Positions 46,176 through 56,500 of a stretch of DNA of 64,000 nucleotides are shown here, in pieces. A program made the position numbers and the translations under genes. Source of the DNA: Chryseobacterium caseinilyticum (lineage in GTDB: Bacteria; Bacteroidota; Bacteroidia; Flavobacteriales; Weeksellaceae); NCBI RefSeq assembly GCF_014837145.1, contig NZ_JACYFS010000008.1, positions 1 to 64,000 of the forward strand. Direction: 5' to 3'. The notes under the pieces were generated by a model. It ran no database searches, was not told the DNA's origin, and worked only from the letters and a program-made list of their open reading frames with translations. Numbering within the stretch: position 1 is the first letter of the stretch; every line of letters begins with the position of its first letter.

Positions 46176-47411
46176 TCAGTCTTCAAATTCTTCTTTCAGA
46201 ACTCTCTTCACATCTTCAATTGTTTCCTCTTCAAGATCTACCATATTCAGTAAAGTCGATGTATCTTTATCCAATACCGATTTTGCCGTGGTAAGACCCA
46301 CTTTCCTGAATTCTTCCAATACCCATGCTTCGATATCGTCATCAAATTCTTTCAATTCTACGTCATCATCTTCACTGGCCTCTCTGTACACATCAATTTC
46401 GAAGCCACTCAGCCAAGAAGCTAATCTGATGTTTTGTCCCTGCTTACCAATCACCTTAGAAATTTCTTCCACCGGTGTATAAACCAATGCATAATTGGTT
46501 TCTTCGTTGATGTCTATTTTATTGATAATTACATTCCCTAGCGCTCTTTTTACCAAAAGCTCAGGATTTTTTGCCCATTGGATAACGTCGATGTTTTCGT
46601 TTCTCAATTCTCTTACAACTCCGTGAATTCTAGAACCTTTTACACCAACACACGCTCCTACCGGATCTATTCTGTCGTCGTAGGCATCTACGGCGATTTT
46701 TGCTTTTTCACCTGGAATTCTCACAACCTTTTTCAGCATGATTGTTCCGTCCTGGATTTCAGGAATTTCCAGTTCAAGTAATTTCTCCAAAAATTTAGGT
46801 GCTGTTCTTGAAATGATAATTTGCGGTTTAGAACCTTTAAAATCAACACTTTCAACAATAGCTCTGATGCTTTCTCCTTTTTTAAAGAAATCTGAAGGAA
46901 TCTGATTTTCTTTTGGAAGGATAAACTCATTTTCTTCATCATCCAGAAGAATAACGTGCTTGTGACGGATATGGTGAATTTCACCAATCACGATTTCCCC
47001 GATACGGTCTCTGAACTGCTCATACAACATGGCGTTGTTGTGCTCCTGCAGTTTTGTTGCCAAAATCTGCTTCAAAGTTAAAATATTTCTTCTTCCAAGC
47101 TGAGCTACAGGAATTTCCATTGTAAAATCTTCGCCTACCTCGAATGTAGGGTCAATTTTCTTTGCTTCAGAAATTTCAATTTCAAGATCATCATCTTCAG
47201 ACATTTCGTCTTCCACGATTGTTTTATTCAAAAAGATTTGAAAATCTCCCTTATCAGGATTTACAATTACATCAAAATGATCATCAGAATCATATCTTTT
47301 TCTCAAAAGAGTCTTCAGAGCATCCTCAATAATTGCCATAAGATCAATCTTACTGATCCCTTTTTCGTCTTTAAAATCACCAAAGGATTCAATCAACGCT
47401 ATATTATCCAT
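46176..47411 (-). CDS. nusA: Transcription termination/antitermination factor NusA
   Basis: NusA binds RNA polymerase and nascent RNA and tunes pausing, termination and antitermination. The 411 residues contain the N-terminal polymerase-binding domain, an S1 domain (about 130-200) and KH domains with GACVGVKGSRI and VIGKQGQNIRLAS. The acidic C-terminal repeats of E. coli NusA are reduced to a short acidic tail, normal for this phylum. The gene is in the middle of the operon and is the candidate ligand for the leader hairpin upstream of rimP. Confidence 0.96.
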   Translation of the reverse strand: MDNIALIESFGDFKDEKGISKIDLMAIIEDALKTLLRKRYDSDDHFDVIVNPDKGDFQIFLNKTIVEDEMSEDDDLEIEISEAKKIDPTFEVGEDFTMEIPVAQLGRRNILTLKQILATKLQEHNNAMLYEQFRDRIGEIVIGEIHHIRHKHVILLDDEENEFILPKENQIPSDFFKKGESIRAIVESVDFKGSKPQIIISRTAPKFLEKLLELEIPEIQDGTIMLKKVVRIPGEKAKIAVDAYDDRIDPVGACVGVKGSRIHGVVRELRNENIDVIQWAKNPELLVKRALGNVIINKIDINEETNYALVYTPVEEISKVIGKQGQNIRLASWLSGFEIDVYREASEDDDVELKEFDDDIEAWVLEEFRKVGLTTAKSVLDKDTSTLLNMVDLEEETIEDVKRVLKEEFED

Positions 47412-47481
47412 ATCTGTATTATAATTGATAAATGATGAATGATTATTTTTCTTTTAAATCAATAACCGTTCACCTTTTTAG

Positions 47482-47949
47482 TTAAAATTTAATTACTACC
47501 AGTGCTTTTTTGATTTCAGTGTAAAGAATTTCTTTTTCTTCCACTGCATCCACTTTGCCCTTACCTACCTCTTTCGGTTTTCTGTAACGGAGAATCAATG
47601 TAATTTTTTCACCGTCTACCTTTGCCAGTTCACCTTCAGTTTTTTCAGAATTTTCAAACATCACTTCGATTTCTCTTCCAATGTTTTTCTGAAACTGTCT
47701 TGGCGTTACCAAGGGCTCGCTCAATCCCGCAGACATTACCTGAAGGCTGAAATCGTGCTCTTCACGGTCCATGTTAAATTCAATCGCGCGGCTTGCATCC
47801 AGGCAGTCCTGCACCGAAACTCCGTTGTCTCCATCCAGGATTACCGTGATATCGTCTCCTGTTGAGATTTTTAAATCTATTAAAAAAAGATCTTCTCTTG
47901 TTGCGAGAAATTCATTTAATAAGTCTTCAATTTTTTTTCTAAACTCCAT
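47482..47949 (-). CDS. rimP: Ribosome maturation factor RimP
   Basis: RimP is needed for late 30S assembly. The 155 residues show the N-terminal alpha/beta domain (DLKISTGDDITVILDGDNGV, DCLDASRAIEFNMDREEHDF) and SAGLSEPLVTPRQFQKNIGR, the family signature. A C-terminal Sm-like domain follows. It heads the operon. Its leader carries a good promoter and a terminator-like hairpin. Confidence 0.95.
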   Translation of the reverse strand: MEFRKKIEDLLNEFLATREDLFLIDLKISTGDDITVILDGDNGVSVQDCLDASRAIEFNMDREEHDFSLQVMSAGLSEPLVTPRQFQKNIGREIEVMFENSEKTEGELAKVDGEKITLILRYRKPKEVGKGKVDAVEEKEILYTEIKKALVVIKF

Positions 47950-47975
47950 ACGTTATACTACTGGTTTACAGTACG

Positions 47976-48002
47976 AAAAAAGGCTTTCTTTTCGAAGCCT
48001 TT
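47976..48002 (-). promoter_or_regulatory. Terminator-like hairpin in the rimP leader (possible attenuator)
   Basis: On the minus strand an 8-bp perfect stem AAAGGCTT / AAGCCTTT (8-nt loop) is followed by six U. It lies between the promoter at 48027-48057 and the rimP ATG at 47949, so every transcript must pass it. In E. coli the matching nusA operon is autoregulated by NusA; an attenuator here would fit, but this is inference. Confidence 0.65.
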
Positions 48003-48026
48003 CCATTTTTTCCCGTAAATCTTGTG

Positions 48027-48057
48027 CAAATATAAGATATTTTTTAAGAAAATACAA
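48027..48057 (-). promoter_or_regulatory. rimP-nusA-infB promoter
   Basis: On the minus strand TTG, 20 bases, TATATTTG: an exact consensus match, giving a leader of about 70 bases before rimP. Confidence 0.8.
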
Positions 48058-48254
48058 ATAAGTCTAATTATCAGAATGATATATGTAGCGAGATATCAGC
48101 CGTTTCCTCAAATTTAATTTAAAATTCATAATAAAAAAGCCATTTGCCAAAAATCATCACTTTAATTAAATATCATTTAACAGCTTTGTAACAGTGCCGT
48201 AATCTCAGGATGGTAGTTTTGGCCAATCAAAAATTAAATCCTAAAACCGCTTTT

Positions 48255-51008
48255 ATGAAACATTATCTACTGCTGCTGTGCTGCTTTGTCACAAGCTTAT
48301 GCTTTGGGCAAACCATAGTTCCGTATCTTCAAAACCCCACCCCCAATTCAATGATTGTAAACTGGAAAACGTCTTCCAACAATGAGACAACGGTTTTCTA
48401 CGGAACTTCACCCACCAACCTCAACGTTACTGTTACCGGAACCACAAATATCTTTACAGATACCGGATACAGCAACAATTATTATTATCACACCGCGAAA
48501 ATTACCAACCTGCAACCCAACACAAAATATTATTACAAAACCAAAACAGGAACCTCTGAATCTGCAGTGTACAATTTCCGTACGCTTCCACTTCCGGGAC
48601 AGGCTGTAACTGCCAACGGAAAAATCAGATTCCTGATTATGGGAGACAACCAGTTAAAGAACGAGCCGAGATACGATTCTTTAAACCTCCATGCCTACAA
48701 AAAGATTAAAGAAAGATTTGGAGCAAATAATGATCCTTCAGACAATATTGCTCTTACTTTCATGGTGGGAGATCAGGTGGATGTCGGTACACTTGATCAT
48801 TATGAAAATGTACACTTCAAGAAAAACCAAAAACTTTCGCCTTATCTTCCGATTCAAACCACTGTTGGTAATCATGAAACGTATGGAACTTTAGGAATGA
48901 GTTCTTACTACGCACATTTTTTCATTGACGAGCTGAGTTATAAAAATATCAGTTCAGGAAATGAAAATTATTATGCCCAACAGGCCGGAAATGTTTTGTT
49001 TGTAAGTTTATGCTCAGAACACACCGGATCTGCACAACAACAGTGGCTTCAACAGATTCTTGCAGCCGCAGCGACTGACAGCACAGTTCAGTGGATTATT
49101 TCTTTAAGCCACAGACCTTACCAGGCAGAACAATATGTAGGAGATATTTCTACATGGGTGAGAAATACAGCCGTACCAATGTTAACAGCTTCAGATAAAT
49201 ATGTAATGCACATCGGCGCTCACCACCACCTTTATCACAGAGGTCAACTGAAAAATTCTCCCAATTACCAGATTATTTCTGGTGGAACTGCGTGGGATCA
49301 ATATTGGGGAATGTCTAACGAGCAGGATTTTGACGATGTACAAAAAACTTTGACAGACTGGACTTACCAAATTATCGAAGTTGACGTAAACACCGGAAAG
49401 ATGGATATTGAAAGTTATTCCATAGGAAGTATTTACCAGCAGAAAAACAGCGTGACTGTCGACAGCTTTCACAGATATAAAAATCAGGCTAAACCGTCTA
49501 AACCATCTGTCACCAATACGTTTACAGCACCAGTGACACTCCCACTTACTTTGAACGGAAGCGCTTTTGCTACCACTACTCCAGAATTACTTAATACGAC
49601 ACAGTTTCTTATCAGTAAAACGGCTGATTTCTCTGTGATTGACAAAGAATTCTACCGTGATTTTGAAAACTGGTACGGGAAAGACGGAAACGGAAACCCT
49701 GATGTCACCAAAAACCAGAATGCAGGTGTAGATATTACGAAAGCCACCATTGCGGCCAACTCTATTACCAACGGGATTTATTATGTAAAAGTAAGATACA
49801 GAGACCGTAATCTTGAATGGAGCGACTGGAGTGATGTGAAATCTTTTGAAGTAACCGGAAGTGTTGTTTCGAATCCTGCTTTAACTTTAAATAAAACAGA
49901 ATATCTGCAGAATGAAGCCATCCTTGCCACTTACACCGACGGTCCCGGAAATCAGCAGGACTGGGTAGGAATTTATAAAAAAGGACAAAATCCATCCGCA
50001 GTAACATCTCAGGGATATAAATACACCAACGGACAGACTTCCGGAACAGCCAATTTCAATACTGGTCTTGCTACAAAAGGACAATATTTTGCAGGTTTCT
50101 TTGCCAATAACGGATATACAGAAATTACAGGAAGAAAAAGTTTCTACGTTGGACCAAAAGTAGTTCTTCAAACTACCGCAGATTCTTATCCGGTAGGCGG
50201 AACAGTAGTGGTAAATTACTCCAACGGACCGAATTTGACGAATGACTGGATCGGAATCTATAAAATGGGACAGGTTCCTGGATCAGCCAATCCATCTGCA
50301 ACCTGGAGCTATGTAACCACCGCTGCAGGAACTAAGAATTTCACAGGATTGCCGAAAGGATATTACTACGCAACTTACCTTCTGGAAGACGGCTACACGC
50401 AGATCGGAGAAAAAGTTTTCTTTAAAGTTGGAGATATTGTTACTGATCTCTGGATCAACAAACCTGTCTATACTTTAGGAGAAAACATCACCGCTTCATG
50501 GACCGATTCTCCGGGAATCATCAAAGACTGGCTGGGAATTTACCCACAATCTGTACAGACTCCAAACGATCAGTTTACGTCTTATACTTATTTTGACGGC
50601 GTTACACAGGGCAACAAAACCATCACAGGAAACGTAAACGGTGTACCGACAACTACCGGAAATTATTACATGGTGATGTTTACCAATGATTCCTACACAG
50701 AAGTTTCAAACAGAGTTTCTTTTCAGGTCATCAACGCTAATTTGGGAACAAACGAAGCTCACAGCTCCACCGAAAAGAATGTGATCCTTTATCCGAATCC
50801 TTCAAAGCCGGGACAGCCTACTTTCATTAAAAGCGACTATCCTATCGAAAAAATTCAGCTTTTGTCCGCTGCAAGACAGCTTTTGTACGAAACGAAAAAT
50901 GTGAACGATCAGAAATTTACTTTAGTCAATGAAAATCTACCGAAAGGCGTTTACTTCGTGAAAGTTCATACCAGAAAATTATTTACTTTAAAACTGATTG
51001 TGGAGTAG
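48255..51008 (+). CDS. Secreted metallophosphoesterase with Ig-like repeats and T9SS tail
   Basis: I use ATG 48255 (917 residues), which opens the signal peptide MKHYLLLLCCFVTSLCFGQ; an ATG at 48210 adds 15 residues. A purple-acid-phosphatase-like fibronectin domain (about 20-110) precedes the calcineurin-like core with MGDNQLKN, MVGDQVDVG, VGNHETYG, SLSHRPYQ and GAHHHLYHRG, which give the two-metal ligands. Three repeats with a D-W-x-G-I-Y core (QDWVGIYKKG, NDWIGIYKMG, KDWLGIYPQS) follow, at about 560-820. The last 75 residues (VILYPNPSKP to KLIVE) form a type A T9SS sorting domain. It would be a secreted phosphohydrolase or phosphodiesterase. Confidence 0.88.
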   Translation: MKHYLLLLCCFVTSLCFGQTIVPYLQNPTPNSMIVNWKTSSNNETTVFYGTSPTNLNVTVTGTTNIFTDTGYSNNYYYHTAKITNLQPNTKYYYKTKTGTSESAVYNFRTLPLPGQAVTANGKIRFLIMGDNQLKNEPRYDSLNLHAYKKIKERFGANNDPSDNIALTFMVGDQVDVGTLDHYENVHFKKNQKLSPYLPIQTTVGNHETYGTLGMSSYYAHFFIDELSYKNISSGNENYYAQQAGNVLFVSLCSEHTGSAQQQWLQQILAAAATDSTVQWIISLSHRPYQAEQYVGDISTWVRNTAVPMLTASDKYVMHIGAHHHLYHRGQLKNSPNYQIISGGTAWDQYWGMSNEQDFDDVQKTLTDWTYQIIEVDVNTGKMDIESYSIGSIYQQKNSVTVDSFHRYKNQAKPSKPSVTNTFTAPVTLPLTLNGSAFATTTPELLNTTQFLISKTADFSVIDKEFYRDFENWYGKDGNGNPDVTKNQNAGVDITKATIAANSITNGIYYVKVRYRDRNLEWSDWSDVKSFEVTGSVVSNPALTLNKTEYLQNEAILATYTDGPGNQQDWVGIYKKGQNPSAVTSQGYKYTNGQTSGTANFNTGLATKGQYFAGFFANNGYTEITGRKSFYVGPKVVLQTTADSYPVGGTVVVNYSNGPNLTNDWIGIYKMGQVPGSANPSATWSYVTTAAGTKNFTGLPKGYYYATYLLEDGYTQIGEKVFFKVGDIVTDLWINKPVYTLGENITASWTDSPGIIKDWLGIYPQSVQTPNDQFTSYTYFDGVTQGNKTITGNVNGVPTTTGNYYMVMFTNDSYTEVSNRVSFQVINANLGTNEAHSSTEKNVILYPNPSKPGQPTFIKSDYPIEKIQLLSAARQLLYETKNVNDQKFTLVNENLPKGVYFVKVHTRKLFTLKLIVE

Positions 51009-51111
51009 TCAAAAGTATAGTCCGTATTTAAAATAATATTATTTTCAGCAATTGCTGAATTCAATTCAGATTTAAAACATATCTGATTCATTAAATCATT
51101 AAATCAATATC

Positions 51112-51152
51112 AATCCGCTTTGCAGTAAATTTTGCAGGGCGGATTTTTTTTC
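51112..51152 (+). terminator. Terminator after the phosphoesterase gene
   Basis: The outer stem aatccgc / gcggatt encloses an inner gca / tgc pair and is followed by a T8 run, about 100 bases past the stop. Confidence 0.75.
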
Positions 51153-51287
51153 AGTTGATCTTATTTTGAGAACAGTTGCCGCAAAGCCTAATCATTTAGA
51201 AAAGAAATAATTACAGTAAAATAAGTCCTGATTTTTTTGCAGAAAATCAGAATTATGATTAATTTTAACTAAACTAAAATCATAACC

Positions 51288-51776
51288 ATGGCACTAAATG
51301 CATATTTAAAACTGAAAGGACAGAAACAGGGAGACATCAAAGGATCTGTAACACAAAAAGGCAAAGAAAACAAGATTCAGGTGATTGCCGTGAGCCACGA
51401 CCTCAGTTCTCCACGGGACGCCGCGACAGGTCTCGCCAAAGGAAGGAGAATGCATAAACCATTTATTATTACCAAAGAAACCGACAAAGCCAGTCCTCTG
51501 CTGTATAATGCTCTGGTAAATAATGAAGCTATAACTGAGTTTGAACTTCAATTCTGGACGCCGCAGACCTCAGCCTCAGCCGGCATCGGAAAAGAAAAAC
51601 AACATTATACAATCAGGCTGACCAACGCCAGCATTTCGGATATAAAATTCAGGATGCTGAATAACAAAAATCCTGAATTAGCCATTTTTACAGAGTTCGA
51701 AGAGATCTCATTTACATATCAGAAAATTGAGTGGACCTGGATGGACGGCTCTATCACAGCAATGGATGATTGGTGA
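51288..51776 (+). CDS. Orphan Hcp/TssD-like type VI secretion tube protein
   Basis: Hcp forms hexameric rings that stack into the T6SS tube and carry effectors. The 162 residues fit the Bacteroidetes TssD family: MALNAYLKLKGQKQGDIKG, VIAVSHDLSSPRDAATGLAKGRRMHKPF, HYTIRLTNASISDIKF and the end FEEISFTYQKIEWTWMDG. No other T6SS gene (sheath, VgrG, ATPase) is in the window. It may serve a locus elsewhere or act as a carrier for a private effector. No signal peptide is present, as expected. Confidence 0.82.
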   Translation: MALNAYLKLKGQKQGDIKGSVTQKGKENKIQVIAVSHDLSSPRDAATGLAKGRRMHKPFIITKETDKASPLLYNALVNNEAITEFELQFWTPQTSASAGIGKEKQHYTIRLTNASISDIKFRMLNNKNPELAIFTEFEEISFTYQKIEWTWMDGSITAMDDW

Positions 51777-51879
51777 ACTGACCTTATATAAGGAGAGGAA
51801 AATTCTGTACGCAAATCTCCAGTTCTTATCATCATCTGTTTTGATTCTGTTTTTTTTCAGCAAAAATTACAGTGGTATT

Positions 51880-51934
51880 ATGGTGCCTTTATCATGCCTT
51901 TATCATGCCTTTACCATGCCTTTACCATGCCTTT
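51880..51934 (+). repeat. Five tandem 11-bp units
   Basis: Units at 51880, 51891, 51902, 51913 and 51924 read atggtgccttt, atcatgccttt (twice) and accatgccttt (twice). The invariant part is catgccttt in the last four. The unit is one helical turn long. Confidence 0.9.
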
Positions 51935-52472
51935 CAAGCCGAAGTAAAAAATGGGCAGGTTTTAAGACAAAAAACAGATCACTTCAGCATCGTTATTTTT
52001 TATTCTGCACTCCAACACTAAGCAAAATGTGGTGATTTAGGACAGCCAAACTTCAGCTGGTTCGCTGAAATAAAAATTTCACATGTCCATAATAATCAGC
52101 TCTTTTAAATTAAATCCAAAAAAATAAGGAATCCTGTCAGAAATTTGTCCGGCGAGAGATAATTTGCAGGCCTGAACATTTCAATACTAAGGACTCGGGT
52201 TATTAAAAAAAACATGTGTAGCAAAATCTTTTTCCGTCAAAAAATTGGTTATCAAAAAACTATACAGCAGAAAGTTTAAATTGCAAAAAAACATTTTCTT
52301 TCATCACTTTTTAATGTATTCAATTCATTTTCGAAATACTTTTTTGAAGGATTTTTCTATAAATCATTTACCAAATTTTTATCACTAAACAAGTCAATCT
52401 CTACCGAAATCTGACCCAAAAACATCCCTTTCGAAAAAATACTTTGTGACTGTTTCGTCAACAAACTGAATT

Positions 52473-52504
52473 GATTTTTCAAAAAAGGAATTTTTCAAAA
52501 AAGG
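52473..52504 (+). repeat. Direct duplication of a 16-mer
   Basis: gatttttcaaaaaagg (52473-52488) is followed directly by aatttttcaaaaaagg (52489-52504), one mismatch in 16. Confidence 0.85.
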
Positions 52505-52630
52505 AGAGACCTCAATGTTTAATCACTGGTAAACAATACATTAACACAAAATGGGGTAATGATAGTGTACGCCATTTTTGCCTGATCTATTTAGGTGTTA
52601 TTCATTTGCATATCAATTTGATATTCACCC

Positions 52631-53251
52631 ATGAAAATAAACAACACAAATGATGAGAGCATCAACTCAAAGTTTTTATCTGTCTGGATAAAAACTTTGA
52701 GTATTTCACTTCTGTGTTTTTTTAATTTTCACAGTGCCAGGAATCTTTCAGACGATAACGTTATTCACGTTAACGGCGGTGCACAAATCGTCACAGAAAA
52801 CAAGACTGAAAACTTAGAGCAAGCCAAAATATACGTTACGTCAGGTGCAACAGTTTCAGAATACTCAGAAAACAATTTTGAGATTGTAAAAATCAGTAAT
52901 GCTGAAAAACGCATTACCTCCAAAAGCAAAACAACTGCAAAACTAAAGCATAAAAAGGCAGAAGCTGAGCCCGCAAAACAAGAAGTGGCTCACAAGCTGC
53001 CGAAAAATGAGGAAACATTCACTTCAGGATCTGAATCAGATTACGCTTTCTGTGCTCATCAGCATCACAGCACTGCTTTTGCCCAAACACAGAATCCGGT
53101 TTTTAAACATTTTCTTAAGATCGGTTTTACTTACCTTCATACTTATGTTTTAGATTCCTCTAAAATGAAAATACCAAACGGTCTTACGCATTTCACAGGT
53201 AAGATCTATTCTGAGTCTTATTCTGTAAGGCCACCTCCTGCATTTTCATAG
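52631..53251 (+). CDS. Small secreted/anchored protein, unknown
   Basis: This 206-residue protein has a charged N-terminus of 16 residues and then a hydrophobic segment (VWIKTLSISLLCFFNFHSA) serving as signal or anchor. A beta-rich part follows (NVIHVNGGAQIVTEN, AKIYVTSGATVSEYSENNFE), then a Lys/Glu/Ala-rich linker (about 95-130) and a C-terminal part with CAHQHHSTAF, a short Cys/His cluster. It ends SVRPPPAFS. No family was recognised. It lies upstream of the large surface-protein gene but is separated by 332 bases. Confidence 0.55.
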   Translation: MKINNTNDESINSKFLSVWIKTLSISLLCFFNFHSARNLSDDNVIHVNGGAQIVTENKTENLEQAKIYVTSGATVSEYSENNFEIVKISNAEKRITSKSKTTAKLKHKKAEAEPAKQEVAHKLPKNEETFTSGSESDYAFCAHQHHSTAFAQTQNPVFKHFLKIGFTYLHTYVLDSSKMKIPNGLTHFTGKIYSESYSVRPPPAFS

Positions 53252-53583
53252 ATTCCTTATTATTAAAAATCACTGCTGTATATTTTACAGCAAAGGGAAA
53301 TCAGATATTTCCCAGCACATAACTACATAAATGTAGACACACATCCTTTCTCATTGTTTTAAGACCATCAATTCGACGTGGTAATTTATAGTGCAATAGA
53401 AAAGGCAAAACAAATAGGCCAAGGTTACTCTAAAGAACGATGCATACAATATTATTACCAGTTTAAAAACCTGCGTGCTTTGTAAAGATGAAGCCTAGTA
53501 ATTAACACAGATACTAAATAACGTAAATATTGACTTCTAAAATCCGAACTAAAATTTAAGATTTAACTAACATTAAAAAAAAG
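53252..53583. other. Intergenic region upstream of the large surface protein
   Basis: These 332 bases hold a small hairpin (gggaaatcagatatttccc, 53295-53313), a weak one before it (gctgtatattttacagc), and a start-less reading frame at 53363-53485 that looks like a gene relic. No clear consensus promoter was found for the gene at 53584. Confidence 0.5.
53363..53485 (+). pseudogene. Possible gene relic (start-less 40-codon frame)
   Basis: Between TAA at 53360-53362 and TAA at 53483-53485 the frame reads DHQFDVVIYSAIEKAKQIG and then QGYSKERCIQYYYQFKNLRA. This protein-like amphipathic sequence has no ATG, unlike the AT-noise around it. It could be the remaining C-terminus of a lost gene. I do not know the family. 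Confidence 0.3.
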
Positions 53584-56500
53584 ATGAAAAACCTTTACAA
53601 TTTTCCACACAAAAAAATCCGGCTTTTGCTGGGATTGTGGATGGTACTCTACGGAGTGCCTCAGATGATGGGGCAAAACCTTTTAACGGAGAGTTTTAAT
53701 TACCCTAACGGAACAGCACTTACATCTGCTAACTGGATTCAGCTAAGCACTGGAACACCTGCAGTATCTGTATCTTCCGGAAATTTATTATATCCAAACA
53801 CCATTGGAAATGGGATTGGAAATAAAACTCAACTGTCTAATACGGGACAGGATGTTTACCGTATATTTACCAGTACCGCTTTAAACGCAACTACACAGGC
53901 ATTATACGCCAGTGCCACGGTAAATGTTACAACAGCAAATGCTACAGGCGACTATTTTTTAACATTAAATAATACTAATGCTGCCCTCTATATTAAATCC
54001 AACGGTTCAGGATTTAGTTTTGGTATTCAAAAGGTTGCCGGAGTCGGAACTGTAGTCTATGAATCTACTGTAAGACCTTTCAACACCAATTTACTTGTCG
54101 TTTTGAAGTATGAATTTGTATCCGGTACAACAAACGATTTGGTTAAATTGTACGTAAATCCTGCTACCGCTGCAGAGCCATCTACACCAGATGTTTCTTA
54201 TACCACCACAGGAGCTGGTAGCGGAAACGATAATAATTCATTTAGTTATGTAGTCCTTTGGCAAGGTACTGCTGCCAATGCCCCCACCCTTCAGTTGGAT
54301 GGGTTAAATATTGCAACAAGCTGGGCAGGAATTACAACTCCAATTCATGACTTCGGAGATACACCGGTGAGCTATGACACCAGCAAAGACAATGTTTTTA
54401 TTCCGGCTAACCATTCTCTTCTTTCCGGATTATCTTTGGGAAGCATAGCCCCTGATCTTGAATTTAGTCCTGCAAATGTACCTTCAGGAGCCGATAATAA
54501 CGGTAATAATGGTGATGGCACAGATGAAGATGCTTTCACACCTGCATCAAATCCTATCAGAAAAGGGCTACCTTATGCTATTTCAGTTCCCGTTACTAAT
54601 CCGTCAGCCACCTCAAGATATTTATATGCCTGGATTGATTTTGATGGAGATGGAAAATTTGAATCAGGAGAAGTACAAACTGTCAATATTCCTGCTTCAA
54701 TAGGAACCACTAATCAGACGGTGACATTTACTCCTGCTCAGACTTCTTTGATTTCCGCGGGAGCAACGAAACTCTATATGAGACTCAGGTTATCTACGGT
54801 CAGCCTGCTGGATAATACCTCTGATTCCACTTTAGATGAGAGAAGTATCGGAAACGGTGCAGCTGCCAGCAACAGTTCTGCAGATGCAGGTTCATATTCT
54901 ACGGGAGAGGTTGAAGATTATCAGATTGATGTGGTTAATACATATGAATTTGGAGATGCTCCTTTGTCTTACGACCAGCCAGCCGGAACATTGGTATCTG
55001 CACGTCAATTGGGAAATACAACATTAATGCTGGGCACAACCATGGACATTGAAAGCAATCCACTGAATGTTACAGCCGGAGCAGATAACAACGGAAGTAA
55101 TGGTGATGGGGATGATGAAGACGGGATAAATACCGTGCCCAATCCTATTACCCCAAACACACCATATTCAGTAAATATATTGGTGACCAATACCACAGGT
55201 TCTCCAAAAATATTATACGGATGGATTGACTTTAATAACAATGGCATTTTTGAAAGTACAGAAGCTGTTACTACAAATGTTCCCAATAATGCTGCTTCGG
55301 CTACATTAACGTGGCCTGCAACATCTACCGTAAATGCTATTGGTACAAACCTGTACATGAGGCTTAGAATGAGTTCTGCCGCATTGGCTGACAATAGTGT
55401 TACAGCAAATTATGATGAAAGAGCTATTGGAGATGGTCTGAATAGCGGTATCTATGGATCAGCTCCCGGAATAGGAGAAATTGAAGACTATAGAGTTGCC
55501 GTCATTCCGGTGTATGATTTTGGCGATACACCTGTTTCTTACGACCAGCCGGCAGGTATTTTGGTTCCGGCACGTCAGTTACCGGGTGGTGCATTAGGCC
55601 TTGGTGCAACTGCAGATGTAGAAAGTACAGTACAAAGCGTGGCTACCGGAACTGATAATAATGGAAGTAATGGCGACGGTACCGACGAGGATGGTATAAA
55701 CCCGGCATCGTATACCATAACACCTGCTTCAGTTTTCACTCTACCTGTCAGTGTTAGAAATACTTCCGGAGCAACAGGTACATTACACGGATGGCTTGAT
55801 CTTAATAACAATGGTGTATTTGAAGTTGGAGAAGCTGTTTCAATCAGTGTTCCCAATAATTCCACCACTGTAAATTTATCCTGGACTGCCGCACAGACAG
55901 GACTGATTTCAAGTTCAAATGTGTACTTACGTTTGAGAATTACTAATATCGCTTTGGCAGACAATTCTGTTACAGCTTTCTATGATGAAAGGGCTATTGG
56001 AGATGGTTTATCTACAGGTGCTTACAGCACAGCTCCTGGCAATGGGGAAGTTGAGGATTACCGTCTGTCTGTAAATGCTGTTTTTGATTTTGGAGATGCC
56101 CCGAATACATTTGAGTTTAATAATAATATTACCATCACACCGGCCAGACATCTTCCTGATGCTACACTTTATCTGGGAAGTACATTTGATATTGAATCCG
56201 GAAAGAATGCAGTAGTACCGGGCGCAGATAATGGAGGTACAAACGGTGATGGAGCAGATGAAGATGGAATCAGTGGAATATTGCCTCAATTCAACAGTAA
56301 TACGACCAGCTACAGTGTGAATGTAAATGTTTATAAAACGGCAGCAGGAACTGCGACACTACACGGCTGGATTGATATGGACGGAGATGGCCGTTTTTCC
56401 ACCTCCGAATACACCTCAGCTACAGTTACAGGAACTACAGGAGCTCAAACAGTTGCCCTTACCTGGGCTTCACCATATTATTTTGACACATCAGCTGCAC

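Larger units (their letters stand above)
51777..52630. other. Gene-poor region with small tandem repeats
   Basis: These 854 AT-rich bases contain no convincing gene. ORFs of 60-100 codons here lack family features. It holds five 11-bp tandem units (51880-51934) and a duplicated 16-mer (52473-52504). Confidence 0.55.

Noticed and set aside
51727-52035. 102-codon ORF across the 11-bp repeats
   Set aside because: It starts inside the Hcp gene and its middle is just the translated tandem repeat; no domain was seen.
52471-52653. 60-codon ORF before the small secreted protein gene
   Set aside because: It spans the 16-bp duplication, overlaps the next gene's start and shows no conserved features.
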